From the NCBI RefSeq assembly GCF_034931405.1, contig NZ_JAYGHA010000018.1, positions 56,371-120,370 of the forward strand: a stretch of DNA of 64,000 nucleotides, written 5' to 3'. Within the stretch, counting starts at the first letter, position 1. Each line of letters begins with the position of its first letter. The notes below the pieces were generated by a model. It was given only the letters and a program-made list of their open reading frames with translations, searched no databases and had not been told where the DNA came from. The translations under genes were made by a program, and so were the position numbers. This DNA comes from RDYJ01 sp034931405 (GTDB taxonomy: Bacteria; Cyanobacteriota; Cyanobacteriia; Cyanobacteriales; Nostocaceae). Positions 35,924 through 45,384 of this stretch are shown piece after piece.

Positions 35924-36055
35924 ACAAAAATCCTTTCTTAACAAGATTCAGATGAATATTAATGGTAATTGGTAAGCGGTGATAGGTAATTCGTGATTTG
36001 GAAAAATAAAATTTACTACCAATTAGCAATTACCAATTACCCATGACCACAAAGG

Positions 36056-36976
36056 TTATTTTGCCCCTAAAATACTTGCTAGTAAGGCTTTTTGAGCGTG
36101 TAATCTGTTTTCTGCCTGGTCCCAAACTTTGGATTGAGAACCTTCGATTACTTCCTCGGTAATTTCTTCACCACGATGTGCTGGTAAACAGTGTAAAACA
36201 ATTGCGTCTGAATCGGCAAGACCTAATAATTGTTGAGAAATTTGATAAGGTTGGAAAATGGGGAAGCGGTTATTAGTTTCGGCTTCTTGTCCCATACTTG
36301 CCCAAACATCAGTGTACAGAACTTGTGCGCCCTTAGCAGCTGCTTCTGGATCATGGGTGAGAATAACTTCAGTTTTACCACCAGCTATAATTCTAGCTTT
36401 TTCCACAATTTCCGCATCAGGTGCATATCCTGAAGGAAAAGCCACCCTAACATTCATTCCTGCTAAAGCACAACCCAACATCAGGGAATTAGCCACATTA
36501 TTTCCATCACCGACGTAGGTAAGAGTTAAACCAGCCAAAGTGCCAAAACACTCTTGAATAGTTAATAAATCAGCCAATATCTGACAGGGATGTTCTAAAT
36601 CTGTGAGGGCATTAATTACCGGAATTTTGGCATAATTAGCAAAAATTTCCAAGTCTCGCTGGGCAAAAGTGCGAATTGCTAATACATCCAAATAACGATC
36701 CAATACCCTAGCCGTATCCTGTATAGGTTCACCCCGACTGACTTGTGTAACATTAGGATTAAGGTCAATTACCTGTCCACCCAGTTGGTACATTGCTACG
36801 GTAAAACTAACTCGTGTGCGAGTAGAAGCCTTAGAGAACAACAAACCTAATACCTTGTCACAATGCAACTTTAGCTGTTTAGATTTCAGTAGAGTCGCCA
36901 TTTCTAGAAGTTCTTGCAGTTCTGTGGAACTCAGATCCGCCAGACCTAATAAATCTCGTCCGATCAATGCTGCCAT
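36056..36976 (-). CDS. argF: Ornithine carbamoyltransferase
   Basis: ArgF joins carbamoyl phosphate and ornithine to give citrulline in arginine synthesis. The 306-aa protein has the carbamoyl-phosphate site SKASTRTRVSF, then HPCQILADLLT, the ornithine loop TDVWASMGQE and HCLPAHRGEE. Length and spacing are normal. Start ATG 36976; single gene. Confidence 0.96.
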   Translation of the reverse strand: MAALIGRDLLGLADLSSTELQELLEMATLLKSKQLKLHCDKVLGLLFSKASTRTRVSFTVAMYQLGGQVIDLNPNVTQVSRGEPIQDTARVLDRYLDVLAIRTFAQRDLEIFANYAKIPVINALTDLEHPCQILADLLTIQECFGTLAGLTLTYVGDGNNVANSLMLGCALAGMNVRVAFPSGYAPDAEIVEKARIIAGGKTEVILTHDPEAAAKGAQVLYTDVWASMGQEAETNNRFPIFQPYQISQQLLGLADSDAIVLHCLPAHRGEEITEEVIEGSQSKVWDQAENRLHAQKALLASILGAK

Positions 36977-37213
36977 GCTGATGATTTGTAAATAATATGT
37001 AAATAATAATGTTTTTCTGTATCTTCACTTAGCCGCGTCAACAGGAATACAGTCTTAAAACTGTACCAAATATTGTTGCCTTGATCTAGGAGATTGTAGT
37101 TAGATTGTGGCTATGCTGGGGGGGAAAAATTTTTTTCTCCAAAACACTAGACAAATCTGTGGATTATGATATGATTAGTAATCGGTAGGTGCTTAAAGCA
37201 CATTGCCAAAAAC

Positions 37214-37285
37214 GCCAGCATAGCACAGTGGTAGTGCATCCGACTTGTAATCGGAAGGTCGCAGGTTCAAATCCAGCTGCTGGCC
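37214..37285 (+). tRNA. tRNA-Thr (anticodon TGT)
   Basis: A full cloverleaf is visible: acceptor GCCAGCA/TGCTGGC, D arm GCAC-AGTGGTA-GTGC, anticodon arm TCCGA-CTTGTAA-TCGGA with anticodon TGT, and T arm GCAGG-TTCAAAT-CCAGC. The T stem has one A-A mismatch in the middle, which is unusual. No CCA is encoded. A T-run follows. Confidence 0.88.
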
Positions 37286-37352
37286 CTTTTATCTTCAATA
37301 AACAATGTTAGTCATTTCTGAATCTACCTAGAATAAGATGTTCAGAAAAATT

Positions 37353-37383
37353 AAACGCAGATAAACGCAGATAAACGCAGATA
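37353..37383. repeat. AAACGCAGAT short tandem repeat
   Basis: Three units of AAACGCAGAT just after the tRNA gene. Confidence 0.85.
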
Positions 37384-37468
37384 AAAAGCGATGAATTTAT
37401 AGATTTGATGATTCTGTGCAAACTCATATTAAATTGGTAGAACATCATACTTTTTATAGGTAAGCAAT

Positions 37469-38449
37469 ATGCAAACTCAGCAAATATTATCTCTCCCTAC
37501 TATGGGATGTGGAACTTGGGCTTGGGGTAATCAACTGCTTTGGGGATACAATGAAAGCATGGATGACCAATTACAACAGGTATTTAATCTCTGTGTAAAT
37601 AATGGTGTCACCCTGTTTGATACTGGAGATTCCTATGGTACAGGAAGATTAAATGGACGCAGTGAGTCACTTTTAGGCAAGTTCACCAGAGAATATCAAG
37701 GATTAAATCAAAATAATATTTGTATTGCGACAAAATTAGCAGCTTATCCTTGGAGATGGACAAGAAAATCAATTATTTCTGCTTGTAATGCTTCTGCAAA
37801 AAGATTAGGTAAAAATGTTGATTTGGTGCAGATGCACTGGTCTACAGCAAATTATGCACCTTGGCAAGAAATCGGTTTATTAGATGGTTTAGCTGATTTA
37901 TATGCACAAGGTTTAGTTAAAGGTGTAGGATTATCTAATTACGGTACAAAAAGACTTTTATGGGTACATAAAAGATTTCAGGAAAGGGGAATACCGATAA
38001 AAAGTTTACAGGTACAATATTCTTTATTATCTACCTATCCAGTGACAGAATTAGGTTTAAAAGAAGTATGTGATGAGTTGGGAATTAAACTCATTGCTTA
38101 TAGTCCTTTAGCTTTGGGTTTATTAACAGGTAAGTTTGCAGAAAATGGCAAGTTTCCCAAAGGTGTAAGAGGGTTTTTATTTAAACAAATTTTACCAGGA
38201 ATTCAAGGAGTTTTAGGAACTTTGCGAGAAATAGCACAGCAGAGAAATAAAACTATGTCTCAAGTTGCTATTAACTGGTGTATTTGTAAAGGTGCAATTC
38301 CTATTCCTGGTGCTAAGAATTTGGAACAAGCACAAGAAAATATAGGTGCTTTGGGTTGGTTTTTGAGTGATGCAGAAGTTGCAGAGTTGGATAATGCTGC
38401 TGCTAGGTCACAGAAGAAAATGGTGCAGAATATTTTTCAGACAAGATAA
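37469..38449 (+). CDS. Aldo/keto reductase
   Basis: A 326-aa NAD(P)H-dependent oxidoreductase of the aldo/keto reductase barrel family. Catalytic residues appear in order: Asp/Tyr in NNGVTLFDTGDSYGTGRLNG, Lys in ICIATKLAAYPW, His in VQMHWSTANY. The cofactor loop is IAYSPLALGLLTG and the C-terminal binding motif is AIPIPGAKNLEQAQENIGAL. Substrate unknown; these enzymes are frequently stress-related. Start ATG 37469. Confidence 0.92.
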   Translation: MQTQQILSLPTMGCGTWAWGNQLLWGYNESMDDQLQQVFNLCVNNGVTLFDTGDSYGTGRLNGRSESLLGKFTREYQGLNQNNICIATKLAAYPWRWTRKSIISACNASAKRLGKNVDLVQMHWSTANYAPWQEIGLLDGLADLYAQGLVKGVGLSNYGTKRLLWVHKRFQERGIPIKSLQVQYSLLSTYPVTELGLKEVCDELGIKLIAYSPLALGLLTGKFAENGKFPKGVRGFLFKQILPGIQGVLGTLREIAQQRNKTMSQVAINWCICKGAIPIPGAKNLEQAQENIGALGWFLSDAEVAELDNAAARSQKKMVQNIFQTR

Positions 38450-38486
38450 CATACAAAAATCTAAAATTTAGCATTGCGATAAAAAT

Positions 38487-39500
38487 ATGAATTCAGTCTT
38501 ACCTCTGAGTGTGATACATATTTGTATAAATTTAGAAGAATTTAGAATTGAAAAACAAAAAACAGTATTTACATTTCTGAGAAATGTATTTAAAAAGCGT
38601 CTTAATTATTCAACTAATTGGTCACTCCATCCAGATACTAAACGGTATGAAAGATATGGAACATTTTTAACTAGAAGACTTTTAGTTAATGGTTTTGCAA
38701 TAGAAGTTTCTAGGGTTAATAAAGAAGTTTTAGAAAAAATTCAAGGTTATGAATTTACACAAATAGCAGAAACAGATATTAGAGTAGTTAATGAAAATAC
38801 TCTCAATATTTTAAAAAATACTTGTAAAATTAATGATGCTGGAATTTGGCCATGTTCCAATCAAGATAATTCTGAATATGATATAATTTGCCGTCAAGCA
38901 TTACAAAGATTAAATCCTTACAAAATGAATTTAGTTAAGCTATTATTTAATGAGGAGATAAATACAGCTAAACTACAAACATTACCAACAGAACCAAAAC
39001 CTAAAGTAGATGATAATAATAGCTTATCTTCTCGACTTGTTAACCTCGCTGCGAAGAAAATATATCTTCAAAATTTATTAACAGAACGAGGAATTGATCT
39101 AAATTGTTATCAGGTTAACAAATATCTGGAAAGAATACCAACTGATAATAACTATGTTGATAATAATTCAGATAGAATTATGAAGGTTTACGTTAAATCC
39201 TTTTTACATCCTTTGTATCTAGAAGCAACCGTAGATAAGGCATTTTGGTTATTAGTGGAAGAGGATTTGTCAGATTTTACCAAACTTTCACTTAATCAAG
39301 ATGAAGGATGTTTAAAAGGTAAGTTAGGAAAATCTTTACCATCTGGTAAAATCAGCATAACTTTAAATGGAAAATGGAAAACAGATATTCCATTTGGAAC
39401 AAAAGATAATATGTCTTATACTGAGGTAGTCAATGTTATTACACAGCGTTTAAACTCCAGTGGAATACATAAACTTAAATTCTCATTTAGTATGAGTTAA
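38487..39500 (+). CDS. Protein of unknown function, two-part architecture
   Basis: A 337-aa protein with no family I recognise. The N-terminal 130 residues are mixed alpha/beta and basic (RNVFKKRLNYSTNWSLHPDT). A low-complexity acidic linker follows (PKPKVDDNN), then a helical segment, and the last 100 residues form a predicted beta domain (MKVYVKSFLHPLYLEATVDK, GKISITLNGKWKTDIPFGTK). Cys residues are scattered and do not form an obvious metal site. It converges with a small antitoxin-like gene. Confidence 0.6.
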   Translation: MNSVLPLSVIHICINLEEFRIEKQKTVFTFLRNVFKKRLNYSTNWSLHPDTKRYERYGTFLTRRLLVNGFAIEVSRVNKEVLEKIQGYEFTQIAETDIRVVNENTLNILKNTCKINDAGIWPCSNQDNSEYDIICRQALQRLNPYKMNLVKLLFNEEINTAKLQTLPTEPKPKVDDNNSLSSRLVNLAAKKIYLQNLLTERGIDLNCYQVNKYLERIPTDNNYVDNNSDRIMKVYVKSFLHPLYLEATVDKAFWLLVEEDLSDFTKLSLNQDEGCLKGKLGKSLPSGKISITLNGKWKTDIPFGTKDNMSYTEVVNVITQRLNSSGIHKLKFSFSMS

Positions 39501-39501
39501 T

Positions 39502-39720
39502 TTAATCTTTAATTGATTCTAATGTATATTCTGGTTCATTATCTGCATAACATTCATTTAAGTTATTTAAAGAGAAATTTTCCCAATCTGCGCTTTCTTC
39601 TGTATTATTCTCTTCTGGTATAATAGGAATAATAAATACTTTTGTTCCTTCTGGAATAAATACAGGATCGAGTAATTCTATTTTTCCATCTTTAACAACT
39701 GCTAAATATCCAAATGTCAT
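39502..39720 (-). CDS. Small antitoxin-like protein without a toxin
   Basis: A 72-aa acidic protein. The N-terminus GYLAVVKDGKIELLDPVFIP, then EGTKVFIIPII, is a beta-rich fold seen in many cyanobacterial AbrB/DUF104-type antitoxins. No toxin gene is adjacent; it may be an orphan. The stop is one base from that of the upstream gene. Confidence 0.5.
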   Translation of the reverse strand: MTFGYLAVVKDGKIELLDPVFIPEGTKVFIIPIIPEENNTEESADWENFSLNNLNECYADNEPEYTLESIKD

Positions 39721-39788
39721 TATTTTATATCCTAGTTTGAAATTTACAAGTTTTCTTTTAATATTATTAAATCACCAATCTCTAAACT

Positions 39789-40664
39789 ATGCTAGAAAAA
39801 TCAAGATTATATTTCCCAAAACTTCCCAAATCTAATTATCAACCCCAAAGTCAAGATACAGCAATAGAAGCTGATGTTTATTTATTTAATAGATTAAAAA
39901 AACTAACATTAAAACAACGCCTAGAAATGTTTATTTCCCATGAAAAAGGCGTAAAAAAACTATGTCTTGTGGGAATTAAATCACGACATCGAAATTTCAC
40001 TATCCAGGAAATAAGAAATCAATTTACTCGCGCTGTATTAGGAGAAAAATTTACTACTGAATTTCAACCAAAAGGTATTAATGAAAATATGTGGATTCAA
40101 GATTCAATTTCTTTAGCAGGTGAACTACATCAAATTTTTGCATCAATTAACATTTATTACTATGTAAGTCTTGGTGTTGCGAGTTCTATTCATGGAGAAC
40201 CCCGTTCTACTCGTGATTTAGATTTAGTTATAGAAGTTAACCAAAGTCAAATAAATTTATTGGTAAAAACTTTAGAAGCATCTGGATATTATTGTCCAGC
40301 AGGTGCGGTAGAAGATTTGCAACGTGGATATGGTAATATGTTAAATATTACCCATACAGAAACTATTGCTAATGCTGATATTTATATTACTGATAATTCA
40401 CCTTTTGCTATATCACAAATGAATCGGAGAGTGTTAGTAGAAGTAGAAGGAATACCTAATTTTTGGATAGCTTCAGCAGAAGATATTATTTTACAAAAAC
40501 TGCGCTGGGGTAAGGGAAGTAAATCAGAAAAACAATGGCGTGATGTTTTGGGTATAATTAAGTTACAGGCAGATAATTTAGATTATGGTTATTTAGCAGA
40601 ATGGGCAGAATATTTAGATTTGGTTGATGAATTTATGGAAGTATTAAATCAAGCTGGGATGTGA
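39789..40664 (+). CDS. Nucleotidyltransferase-fold protein (AbiEii-like)
   Basis: A 291-aa protein. The motif GVASSIHGEPRSTRDLDLVI (about residues 132-151) is the G-S/x-D-x-D core of the minimal nucleotidyltransferase fold. The later SAEDIILQKLRWGKGSKSEK, then QWRDVLGIIKLQ, is the family's C-terminal signature. The N-terminal 110 residues are an unassigned domain. It could be part of a toxin-like or resistance-linked system, but no AbiEi-type antitoxin is adjacent. Confidence 0.72.
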   Translation: MLEKSRLYFPKLPKSNYQPQSQDTAIEADVYLFNRLKKLTLKQRLEMFISHEKGVKKLCLVGIKSRHRNFTIQEIRNQFTRAVLGEKFTTEFQPKGINENMWIQDSISLAGELHQIFASINIYYYVSLGVASSIHGEPRSTRDLDLVIEVNQSQINLLVKTLEASGYYCPAGAVEDLQRGYGNMLNITHTETIANADIYITDNSPFAISQMNRRVLVEVEGIPNFWIASAEDIILQKLRWGKGSKSEKQWRDVLGIIKLQADNLDYGYLAEWAEYLDLVDEFMEVLNQAGM

Positions 40665-40673
40665 AAATTACTT

Positions 40674-41228
40674 TTAAACACCCAATAATCTCTTAACAGA
40701 AATACTCACATCAGGAAAAGCTAAAGATTGAATTTCACCATCTTTAAAAATTTCCCGACTTTGATAACCTGCATCAGTAGGAAATCGAAAAACAATCAAT
40801 TCCATAGTCCGCAAATTAATTATCCAATATTCGGGAATACCTGCGGACGCATAAACTTTAGTTTTAACTTCCAAATCTTTAATTAAGCTAGAATTTGAAT
40901 ATTCAATTACCCAAAATATATTTTCTGGATAAGGATGATGTTCTCGATAATCTTTTCCTAAACGTTGAACAATAGCAATATCTGGTTCGGGTTCTGAATT
41001 AGTTTCCGGGATAGTAATTGGTTTAGCTTGACGAACTTTTGCTTTTTGTCCTAATAAATAAATTAAATATTCTCCCGCTTCATCACTGGAATAAGCGTGA
41101 TATTCTCCCTCTGGGGACATTTCTACTATTTCTCCATTAATTAACTCAACATAACGATCTGCTAAAATACCCGTGGCAATGATTTGATGATAATCTTTAA
41201 TAGTCCATTTGACAGTAGTTACATACAT
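40674..41228 (-). CDS. Uma2 family (DUF820) putative endonuclease
   Basis: A 184-aa Uma2 protein, a second copy of the family in this window but not a close duplicate. Motifs: EPDIAIVQRLGKDY, IFWVIEYSNSSLIKDLEVKT and YASAGIPEYWIINLRTMELI. PD-(D/E)XK fold expected, role unknown. It converges with the nucleotidyltransferase gene. Confidence 0.85.
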   Translation of the reverse strand: MYVTTVKWTIKDYHQIIATGILADRYVELINGEIVEMSPEGEYHAYSSDEAGEYLIYLLGQKAKVRQAKPITIPETNSEPEPDIAIVQRLGKDYREHHPYPENIFWVIEYSNSSLIKDLEVKTKVYASAGIPEYWIINLRTMELIVFRFPTDAGYQSREIFKDGEIQSLAFPDVSISVKRLLGV

Positions 41229-41420
41229 AGCAGTTCTCCATCTGTTTTATTCTCATCGTACCTGCATTTATGACAAAATTGAATTATTAGGTAAATATTT
41301 AGGTCTATTAGCTCCATAATTTGCTAAACTCCAAAATCGGGAAAGATCAAAATATTGGTTATTGGGAGCGATAGCGAAACGCTCCGTAGGAATCGCAAAG
41401 TGAGTCAAGGTGAAGGTACA

Positions 41421-42626
41421 ATGAATATAGAAAACGTCAACCCCCAGGATTATACATGGAAGTTCTGGCCTGTTGTCCCCCTTTATCCCTACGGTAAACG
41501 TTGCACTATCCGCAAAGAGGTAGTAAAGGATACCATCTGGACATTTGACCAGATGCAGGGAGTTTTCTATGTGGTTGTGCCGATCCGCATGACGGTGGTA
41601 AAGTTAGAAAATGGCGGTTTACTGGTTTATGCACCTGTCGCACCAACTAACGAATGTATCCGGTTAGTAAATGAGTTGGTAGCAGATCACGGCGAAGTTA
41701 AGTATATTATTTTGCCCACCATCTCAGGAATAGAACATAAGGTTTTTGTTGGACCGTTTGCGCGATGTTTTCCCAATGCACAGGTATTTGTTGCACCGGA
41801 ACAATGGAGTTTTCCCGTAAATTTACCTTTGAGTTGGTTGGGTTTACCAGGAAAACGCACGCAGGTATTACCCGCAGATAGTCAAAAAACACCGTTTGCA
41901 GATGAGTTTGATTATGCCATATTGGGAGCAATTGATTTAGGTCTGGGGAAGTTTGCAGAGGTGGCTTTTTTCCACAAGCGATCGCACACACTCCTACTTA
42001 CAGATACCATAGTTTCAGTACCAGCAGAACCACCAGCAATTGTCCAACTTGACCCCTATCCGTTGCTTTATCATGCCAAAGATAAAGCATACAATATCGT
42101 AGCCGATACAGCAGAAAACCGTCGCAAAGGATGGAAACGCATTACTTTATTTGCATTTTACTTTCAGCCCAGTGTGGTAGATGTACCCAAACTAAAAGAT
42201 GTATTTAGCGATGCCTGGAAAGCCCCAGAACGCAATCCAAAAACATATTTTGGCTTTTTCCCCTTCCAATGGCGACAAGACTGGGAAAGGTCTTATGAGG
42301 CGTTAAGGGGAAATGGACGGATATTTGTCGCACCGGTTTTACAGAGTTTAATATTAAATCGCGCACCCCAGGAAACAATAAATTGGGCTGATAAAGTGGC
42401 ACAATGGGATTTTCAATGGATCATTCCCTGTCATTTTGACGCACCTATTAAAGCTGAACAGCAACAATTTAGAAAGGCGTTTTCTTTTTTGGAAAAATAT
42501 CCCAGTGGGGGTTTAGTTAATAGTAATAGTTATCCTTTACCGGAGGATGATTTTCAGGTGTTGCGAGATATTGATCAGGGGTTGAATAGGTTTAAAATTG
42601 TGCCACCTGCGAGGGAGAGGGTGTAG
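41421..42626 (+). CDS. DUF4336 domain protein
   Basis: A 401-aa protein of the DUF4336 family, a metallo-beta-lactamase-like fold found mainly in cyanobacteria and plastids. It opens with YTWKFWPVVPLYPYGKRCTI and has YIILPTISGIEHKVFVGPFA and HKRSHTLLLTDTIVSVPAEP, and the C-terminal WIIPCHFDAPIKA. ATG 41421 is chosen over the frame's first start at 41355, because the extra residues are translated from a repeat (GAGCGATAGCGAAACGCTC). Function unknown. Confidence 0.85.
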   Translation: MNIENVNPQDYTWKFWPVVPLYPYGKRCTIRKEVVKDTIWTFDQMQGVFYVVVPIRMTVVKLENGGLLVYAPVAPTNECIRLVNELVADHGEVKYIILPTISGIEHKVFVGPFARCFPNAQVFVAPEQWSFPVNLPLSWLGLPGKRTQVLPADSQKTPFADEFDYAILGAIDLGLGKFAEVAFFHKRSHTLLLTDTIVSVPAEPPAIVQLDPYPLLYHAKDKAYNIVADTAENRRKGWKRITLFAFYFQPSVVDVPKLKDVFSDAWKAPERNPKTYFGFFPFQWRQDWERSYEALRGNGRIFVAPVLQSLILNRAPQETINWADKVAQWDFQWIIPCHFDAPIKAEQQQFRKAFSFLEKYPSGGLVNSNSYPLPEDDFQVLRDIDQGLNRFKIVPPARERV

Positions 42627-42804
42627 AATTATAGTATTTTTTAAATAAAAAGTAGGACTCATAGTTTATGATATATTAGTTTACTTTGGCGATGGTGGCT
42701 GGTAACAGAGGTTTCTGGAGTGATTTTTGCCTTTGATACTTTTAATACTCAAAAAAACTTGTGAATTGATTGTGGATAGTGATCATGACTACATTGGTGC
42801 ATGG

Positions 42805-42836
42805 AAAGGTAATTAATTACTGATAATTACCCTTTT
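42805..42836. terminator. Hairpin GGTAATTA/TAATTACC
   Basis: An 8-bp perfect inverted repeat with an 8-base loop and flanking AAA/TTT, followed by a short T tract. It lies 180 bases after the DUF4336 stop and about 55 bases before the next start, so it may be a terminator or a leader hairpin. Confidence 0.45.
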
Positions 42837-42892
42837 CATTGGTGTCTAACGTGGTTAACAATGAGTAGGATGTATTAAAAATAATGTGATTT

Positions 42893-43141
42893 ATGCCTAG
42901 AACTCCAAACGAATATGCGGTTTTCCTTCTTTTAGACAGTGGACACCGAGAAGAAGTACGTTTTTCTACCTTTCCAGACTTTCAGAAATGGTATACCAGC
43001 GTGCTGCTTCCGAAGCATGATTCACATGAATTTATTAACGTACCGATCAAGAATATTCAAGGCGAATATCTAGTGGTACGTCCGTCTAGAATTGCAGGAA
43101 TTCGGGTAGAACCAATTTTTAACTCTAGTATTGAAAGATGA
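42893..43141 (+). CDS. Conserved 82-aa protein translationally coupled to mltA
   Basis: A small soluble protein (AVFLLLDSGHREEVRFSTFP, ending RIAGIRVEPIF) with a predicted alpha/beta fold and no family I can name. Its stop overlaps the mltA start (ATGA), implying co-expression with the transglycosylase. Start ATG 42893. Confidence 0.65.
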   Translation: MPRTPNEYAVFLLLDSGHREEVRFSTFPDFQKWYTSVLLPKHDSHEFINVPIKNIQGEYLVVRPSRIAGIRVEPIFNSSIER

Positions 43142-44376
43142 TCATAAAAACCCTTGCTTTGTTCTCCTTGAGTCTGGGAATTGCTGTTGTAAATCCACTT
43201 TTATCTGTTGTCGCGCAAGTTATTATTCCCACCCCACCCACCCAACGCGCACCAGTACCAGTACCAGTACCGGTTACTCCTGAAGTCTTACCACCACTCC
43301 AACCCATTACCCCAGCTGCTTGTACTTCTCAAAATTGCTTAGGTTGGGATGAGCAACTTTGGGGTAGAAATGGCGATCGCCAAGCTTTGTTAACCTCTAT
43401 TGATCACAGTTTGCGCTATCTGGGAACTAATAGAGCCGCCCAATTGTATGCAAACTACCCAATACGGGAAATTACCCTAGATCGAGTACGTCGGAGTTTG
43501 GTACGCTTCCGGCAACTGGTTGTTAGTTCTAAGTCAGCAGCAGAACTACAAGCATCTGTGCATCGGGAGTTTACCTTTTATCAGTCTGTAGGTAACGATG
43601 GCAAGGGTACTGTAAAATTTACCGCCTATTTCGTACCTGAGTATACTGCTAGTCGTGTGCGAACTTCAGTATACAAATATCCGTTGTATAGAATACCACC
43701 GAATTTTAAAGAATGGGCGAAACCCCATCCCAAAAGGGTTACGTTGGAAGGTAAAGATGGGTTACTGGGAAATAAGAGCAGGTTACGTGGGTTAGAACTG
43801 CTTTGGTTTCGCAATCGCATGGATGCTTACATGATCCATATCCAAGGTTCTGCCCAAATTAGATTAACCAATGGACAAAGAACTTCTGTAGGTTTCGCGG
43901 GAGCAACAGATTATCCTTGGACTAGCATTGGTGGAGAACTAGCAAAAGATGGTAAATTGCCATTAAGCGGTTTAACCATGCCCAGATTACTAAGTTATTT
44001 CCGGCAAAATCCCAGAGAGATGAATAATTATCTACCACGCTGGGAAAGATTTATTTTCTTTCAAGAAACAAATGGTGCGCCAGCTACAGGTAGTATTAAC
44101 GTCCCTGTCACCGCAGAACGTTCCATTGCTACAGATAAATCTCTCATGCCTCCAGGCGCATTAGCACTGATTCAAAATTCATTTCCTTTTCCTGCGGGTA
44201 GAGGAAGATTAGAAAACCGCAGAGTTGATCGATTTGTATTAGATCAAGATACAGGTAGTGCTATTAGGGGACCAGGTAGAGTAGATTACTTTATGGGTAC
44301 AGGTAAATTAGCAGGCGATCGCGCTGGCATTACAGGCGGCAACGGTTCACTGTATTATTTATTGTTGAAAGAATAG
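43138..44376 (+). CDS. mltA: Membrane-bound lytic murein transglycosylase A
   Basis: MltA cleaves peptidoglycan glycan strands, making anhydro-muropeptides. The 412-aa protein has a signal peptide (LALFSLSLGIAVVNPLLSVV) without a lipobox cysteine, a Pro/Val-rich linker (VPVPVPVTPEVLPPL), the MltA barrel (VKFTAYFVPEY, YMIHIQGSAQIRLTNG) and the 3D domain VDYFMGTGKLAGDRAG with the catalytic Asp. The FFQETNGAPATGSINVPVTA segment is family-typical. It overlaps the 82-aa gene. Confidence 0.92.
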   Translation: MIIKTLALFSLSLGIAVVNPLLSVVAQVIIPTPPTQRAPVPVPVPVTPEVLPPLQPITPAACTSQNCLGWDEQLWGRNGDRQALLTSIDHSLRYLGTNRAAQLYANYPIREITLDRVRRSLVRFRQLVVSSKSAAELQASVHREFTFYQSVGNDGKGTVKFTAYFVPEYTASRVRTSVYKYPLYRIPPNFKEWAKPHPKRVTLEGKDGLLGNKSRLRGLELLWFRNRMDAYMIHIQGSAQIRLTNGQRTSVGFAGATDYPWTSIGGELAKDGKLPLSGLTMPRLLSYFRQNPREMNNYLPRWERFIFFQETNGAPATGSINVPVTAERSIATDKSLMPPGALALIQNSFPFPAGRGRLENRRVDRFVLDQDTGSAIRGPGRVDYFMGTGKLAGDRAGITGGNGSLYYLLLKE

Positions 44377-44518
44377 GTGATTGGTAATTGGTGATTGGTG
44401 ATTGGTGATTGGTGATTGGTGATTGGTGATTGGTGATTGGGAGAATATGACCCATTACCCATTACCCATTACCCATTACCCATTACCCAGTCCCCAGTCC
44501 CCAGTCCCCAGTCCTTAA
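44376..44518. repeat. GGTGATT and CCCATTA heptamer arrays
   Basis: Nine or so GGTGATT/GGTAATT units (44376-44441), then about five CCCATTA units and CCCCAGT units up to the DUF5895-like stop codon. Fills the convergent spacer. Confidence 0.9.
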
Positions 44519-45384
44519 TATGGTGGATAAGCAAAATCATCATCATCGGCATAAACATAAGAACTGGTAACACCAGGAACTTCCGCCTTAGAAACGTCTG
44601 GTTTAATAACTTCCTTGCCGAATTCCTTATATTCTTCAAAAGTCTTACAAATTATTTCCGACTCAGGGGAATCTGAGGCAATCATATAATCGGTTAAAGT
44701 TGAGACTGTGGGATGTTTGTAATCGACAGTTGAAGCTACCAAAGCAATATTAGGTTCAATGCCTCTTTCTTCACATTCAATAATCGGGCAAAAAATCCCG
44801 TGAGCATGAAATAAAGGACCTTTAGGAGTTACTGGTTTCTTCTGAAAACCAGCATAAGCTTTTTCTAATTCTCCAGCAAAACCGCCTGTAATTCTACCTT
44901 GTTGATATTCAACGTAACTCTTACCAAAACTAGCGCCAGCTGAACCACTCAGAGTTAATTGCAGAGGTGATTGATGTAAAAACTTTTTATCTTCACCCAC
45001 TAAAAAAATCAGATGGCGAGTATAAATTTTAAATTTAAGTTTATCAGCTAAAAATTCATCCTTGTAATCTTTGAATGTACCTAGTCTGATTTTTGTTTCT
45101 CGGTCTTGAACAGATAATGGTCCCCGACGGACAATGACTAATCTGGGAGTAGTGCTAATAAATACAGTTTCCGAGCCAGAACTAAATTCATGTTCTACCT
45201 GTTGCCAATTATCATCTGGTTGAAAACCAACTGCTTGGGCGTTATCTTGGCTAATTGCTAAACCATAGCTTTGTAAACCATCTGTACCATAGCGGGGATT
45301 GATCATCAACCCCCAGGGTATGACTTGGGATGGTGGGGCGTTAAATTTTTCGTCTTCAAAGTCGAATTTAGCAGATGCTTTCAT
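44515..45384 (-). CDS. DUF5895-like cyanobacterial protein
   Basis: A 289-aa soluble protein (VIPWGLMINPRYGTDGLQSY, RHLIFLVGEDKKFLHQSPLQ, GPLFHAHGIFCPIIECEERG). It matches my memory of the DUF5895 family, small proteins often encoded on plasmids or near phage-like genes; the role is unknown and the match is not certain. The acidic tail YADDDDFAYPPY is notable. It diverges from typA across a 353-bp region. Confidence 0.6.
   Translation of the reverse strand: MKASAKFDFEDEKFNAPPSQVIPWGLMINPRYGTDGLQSYGLAISQDNAQAVGFQPDDNWQQVEHEFSSGSETVFISTTPRLVIVRRGPLSVQDRETKIRLGTFKDYKDEFLADKLKFKIYTRHLIFLVGEDKKFLHQSPLQLTLSGSAGASFGKSYVEYQQGRITGGFAGELEKAYAGFQKKPVTPKGPLFHAHGIFCPIIECEERGIEPNIALVASTVDYKHPTVSTLTDYMIASDSPESEIICKTFEEYKEFGKEVIKPDVSKAEVPGVTSSYVYADDDDFAYPPY

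Noticed and set aside
37214..37285. tRNA-Thr as an attachment site for the Dnd island
   Set aside because: lexA and argF lie between them, there is no integrase, and no direct repeat of the tRNA 3' end was found.
44437..44676. Plus-strand open frame overlapping the DUF5895-like gene end
   Set aside because: Its first half is translated heptamer repeats and the rest is antisense to the conserved gene.
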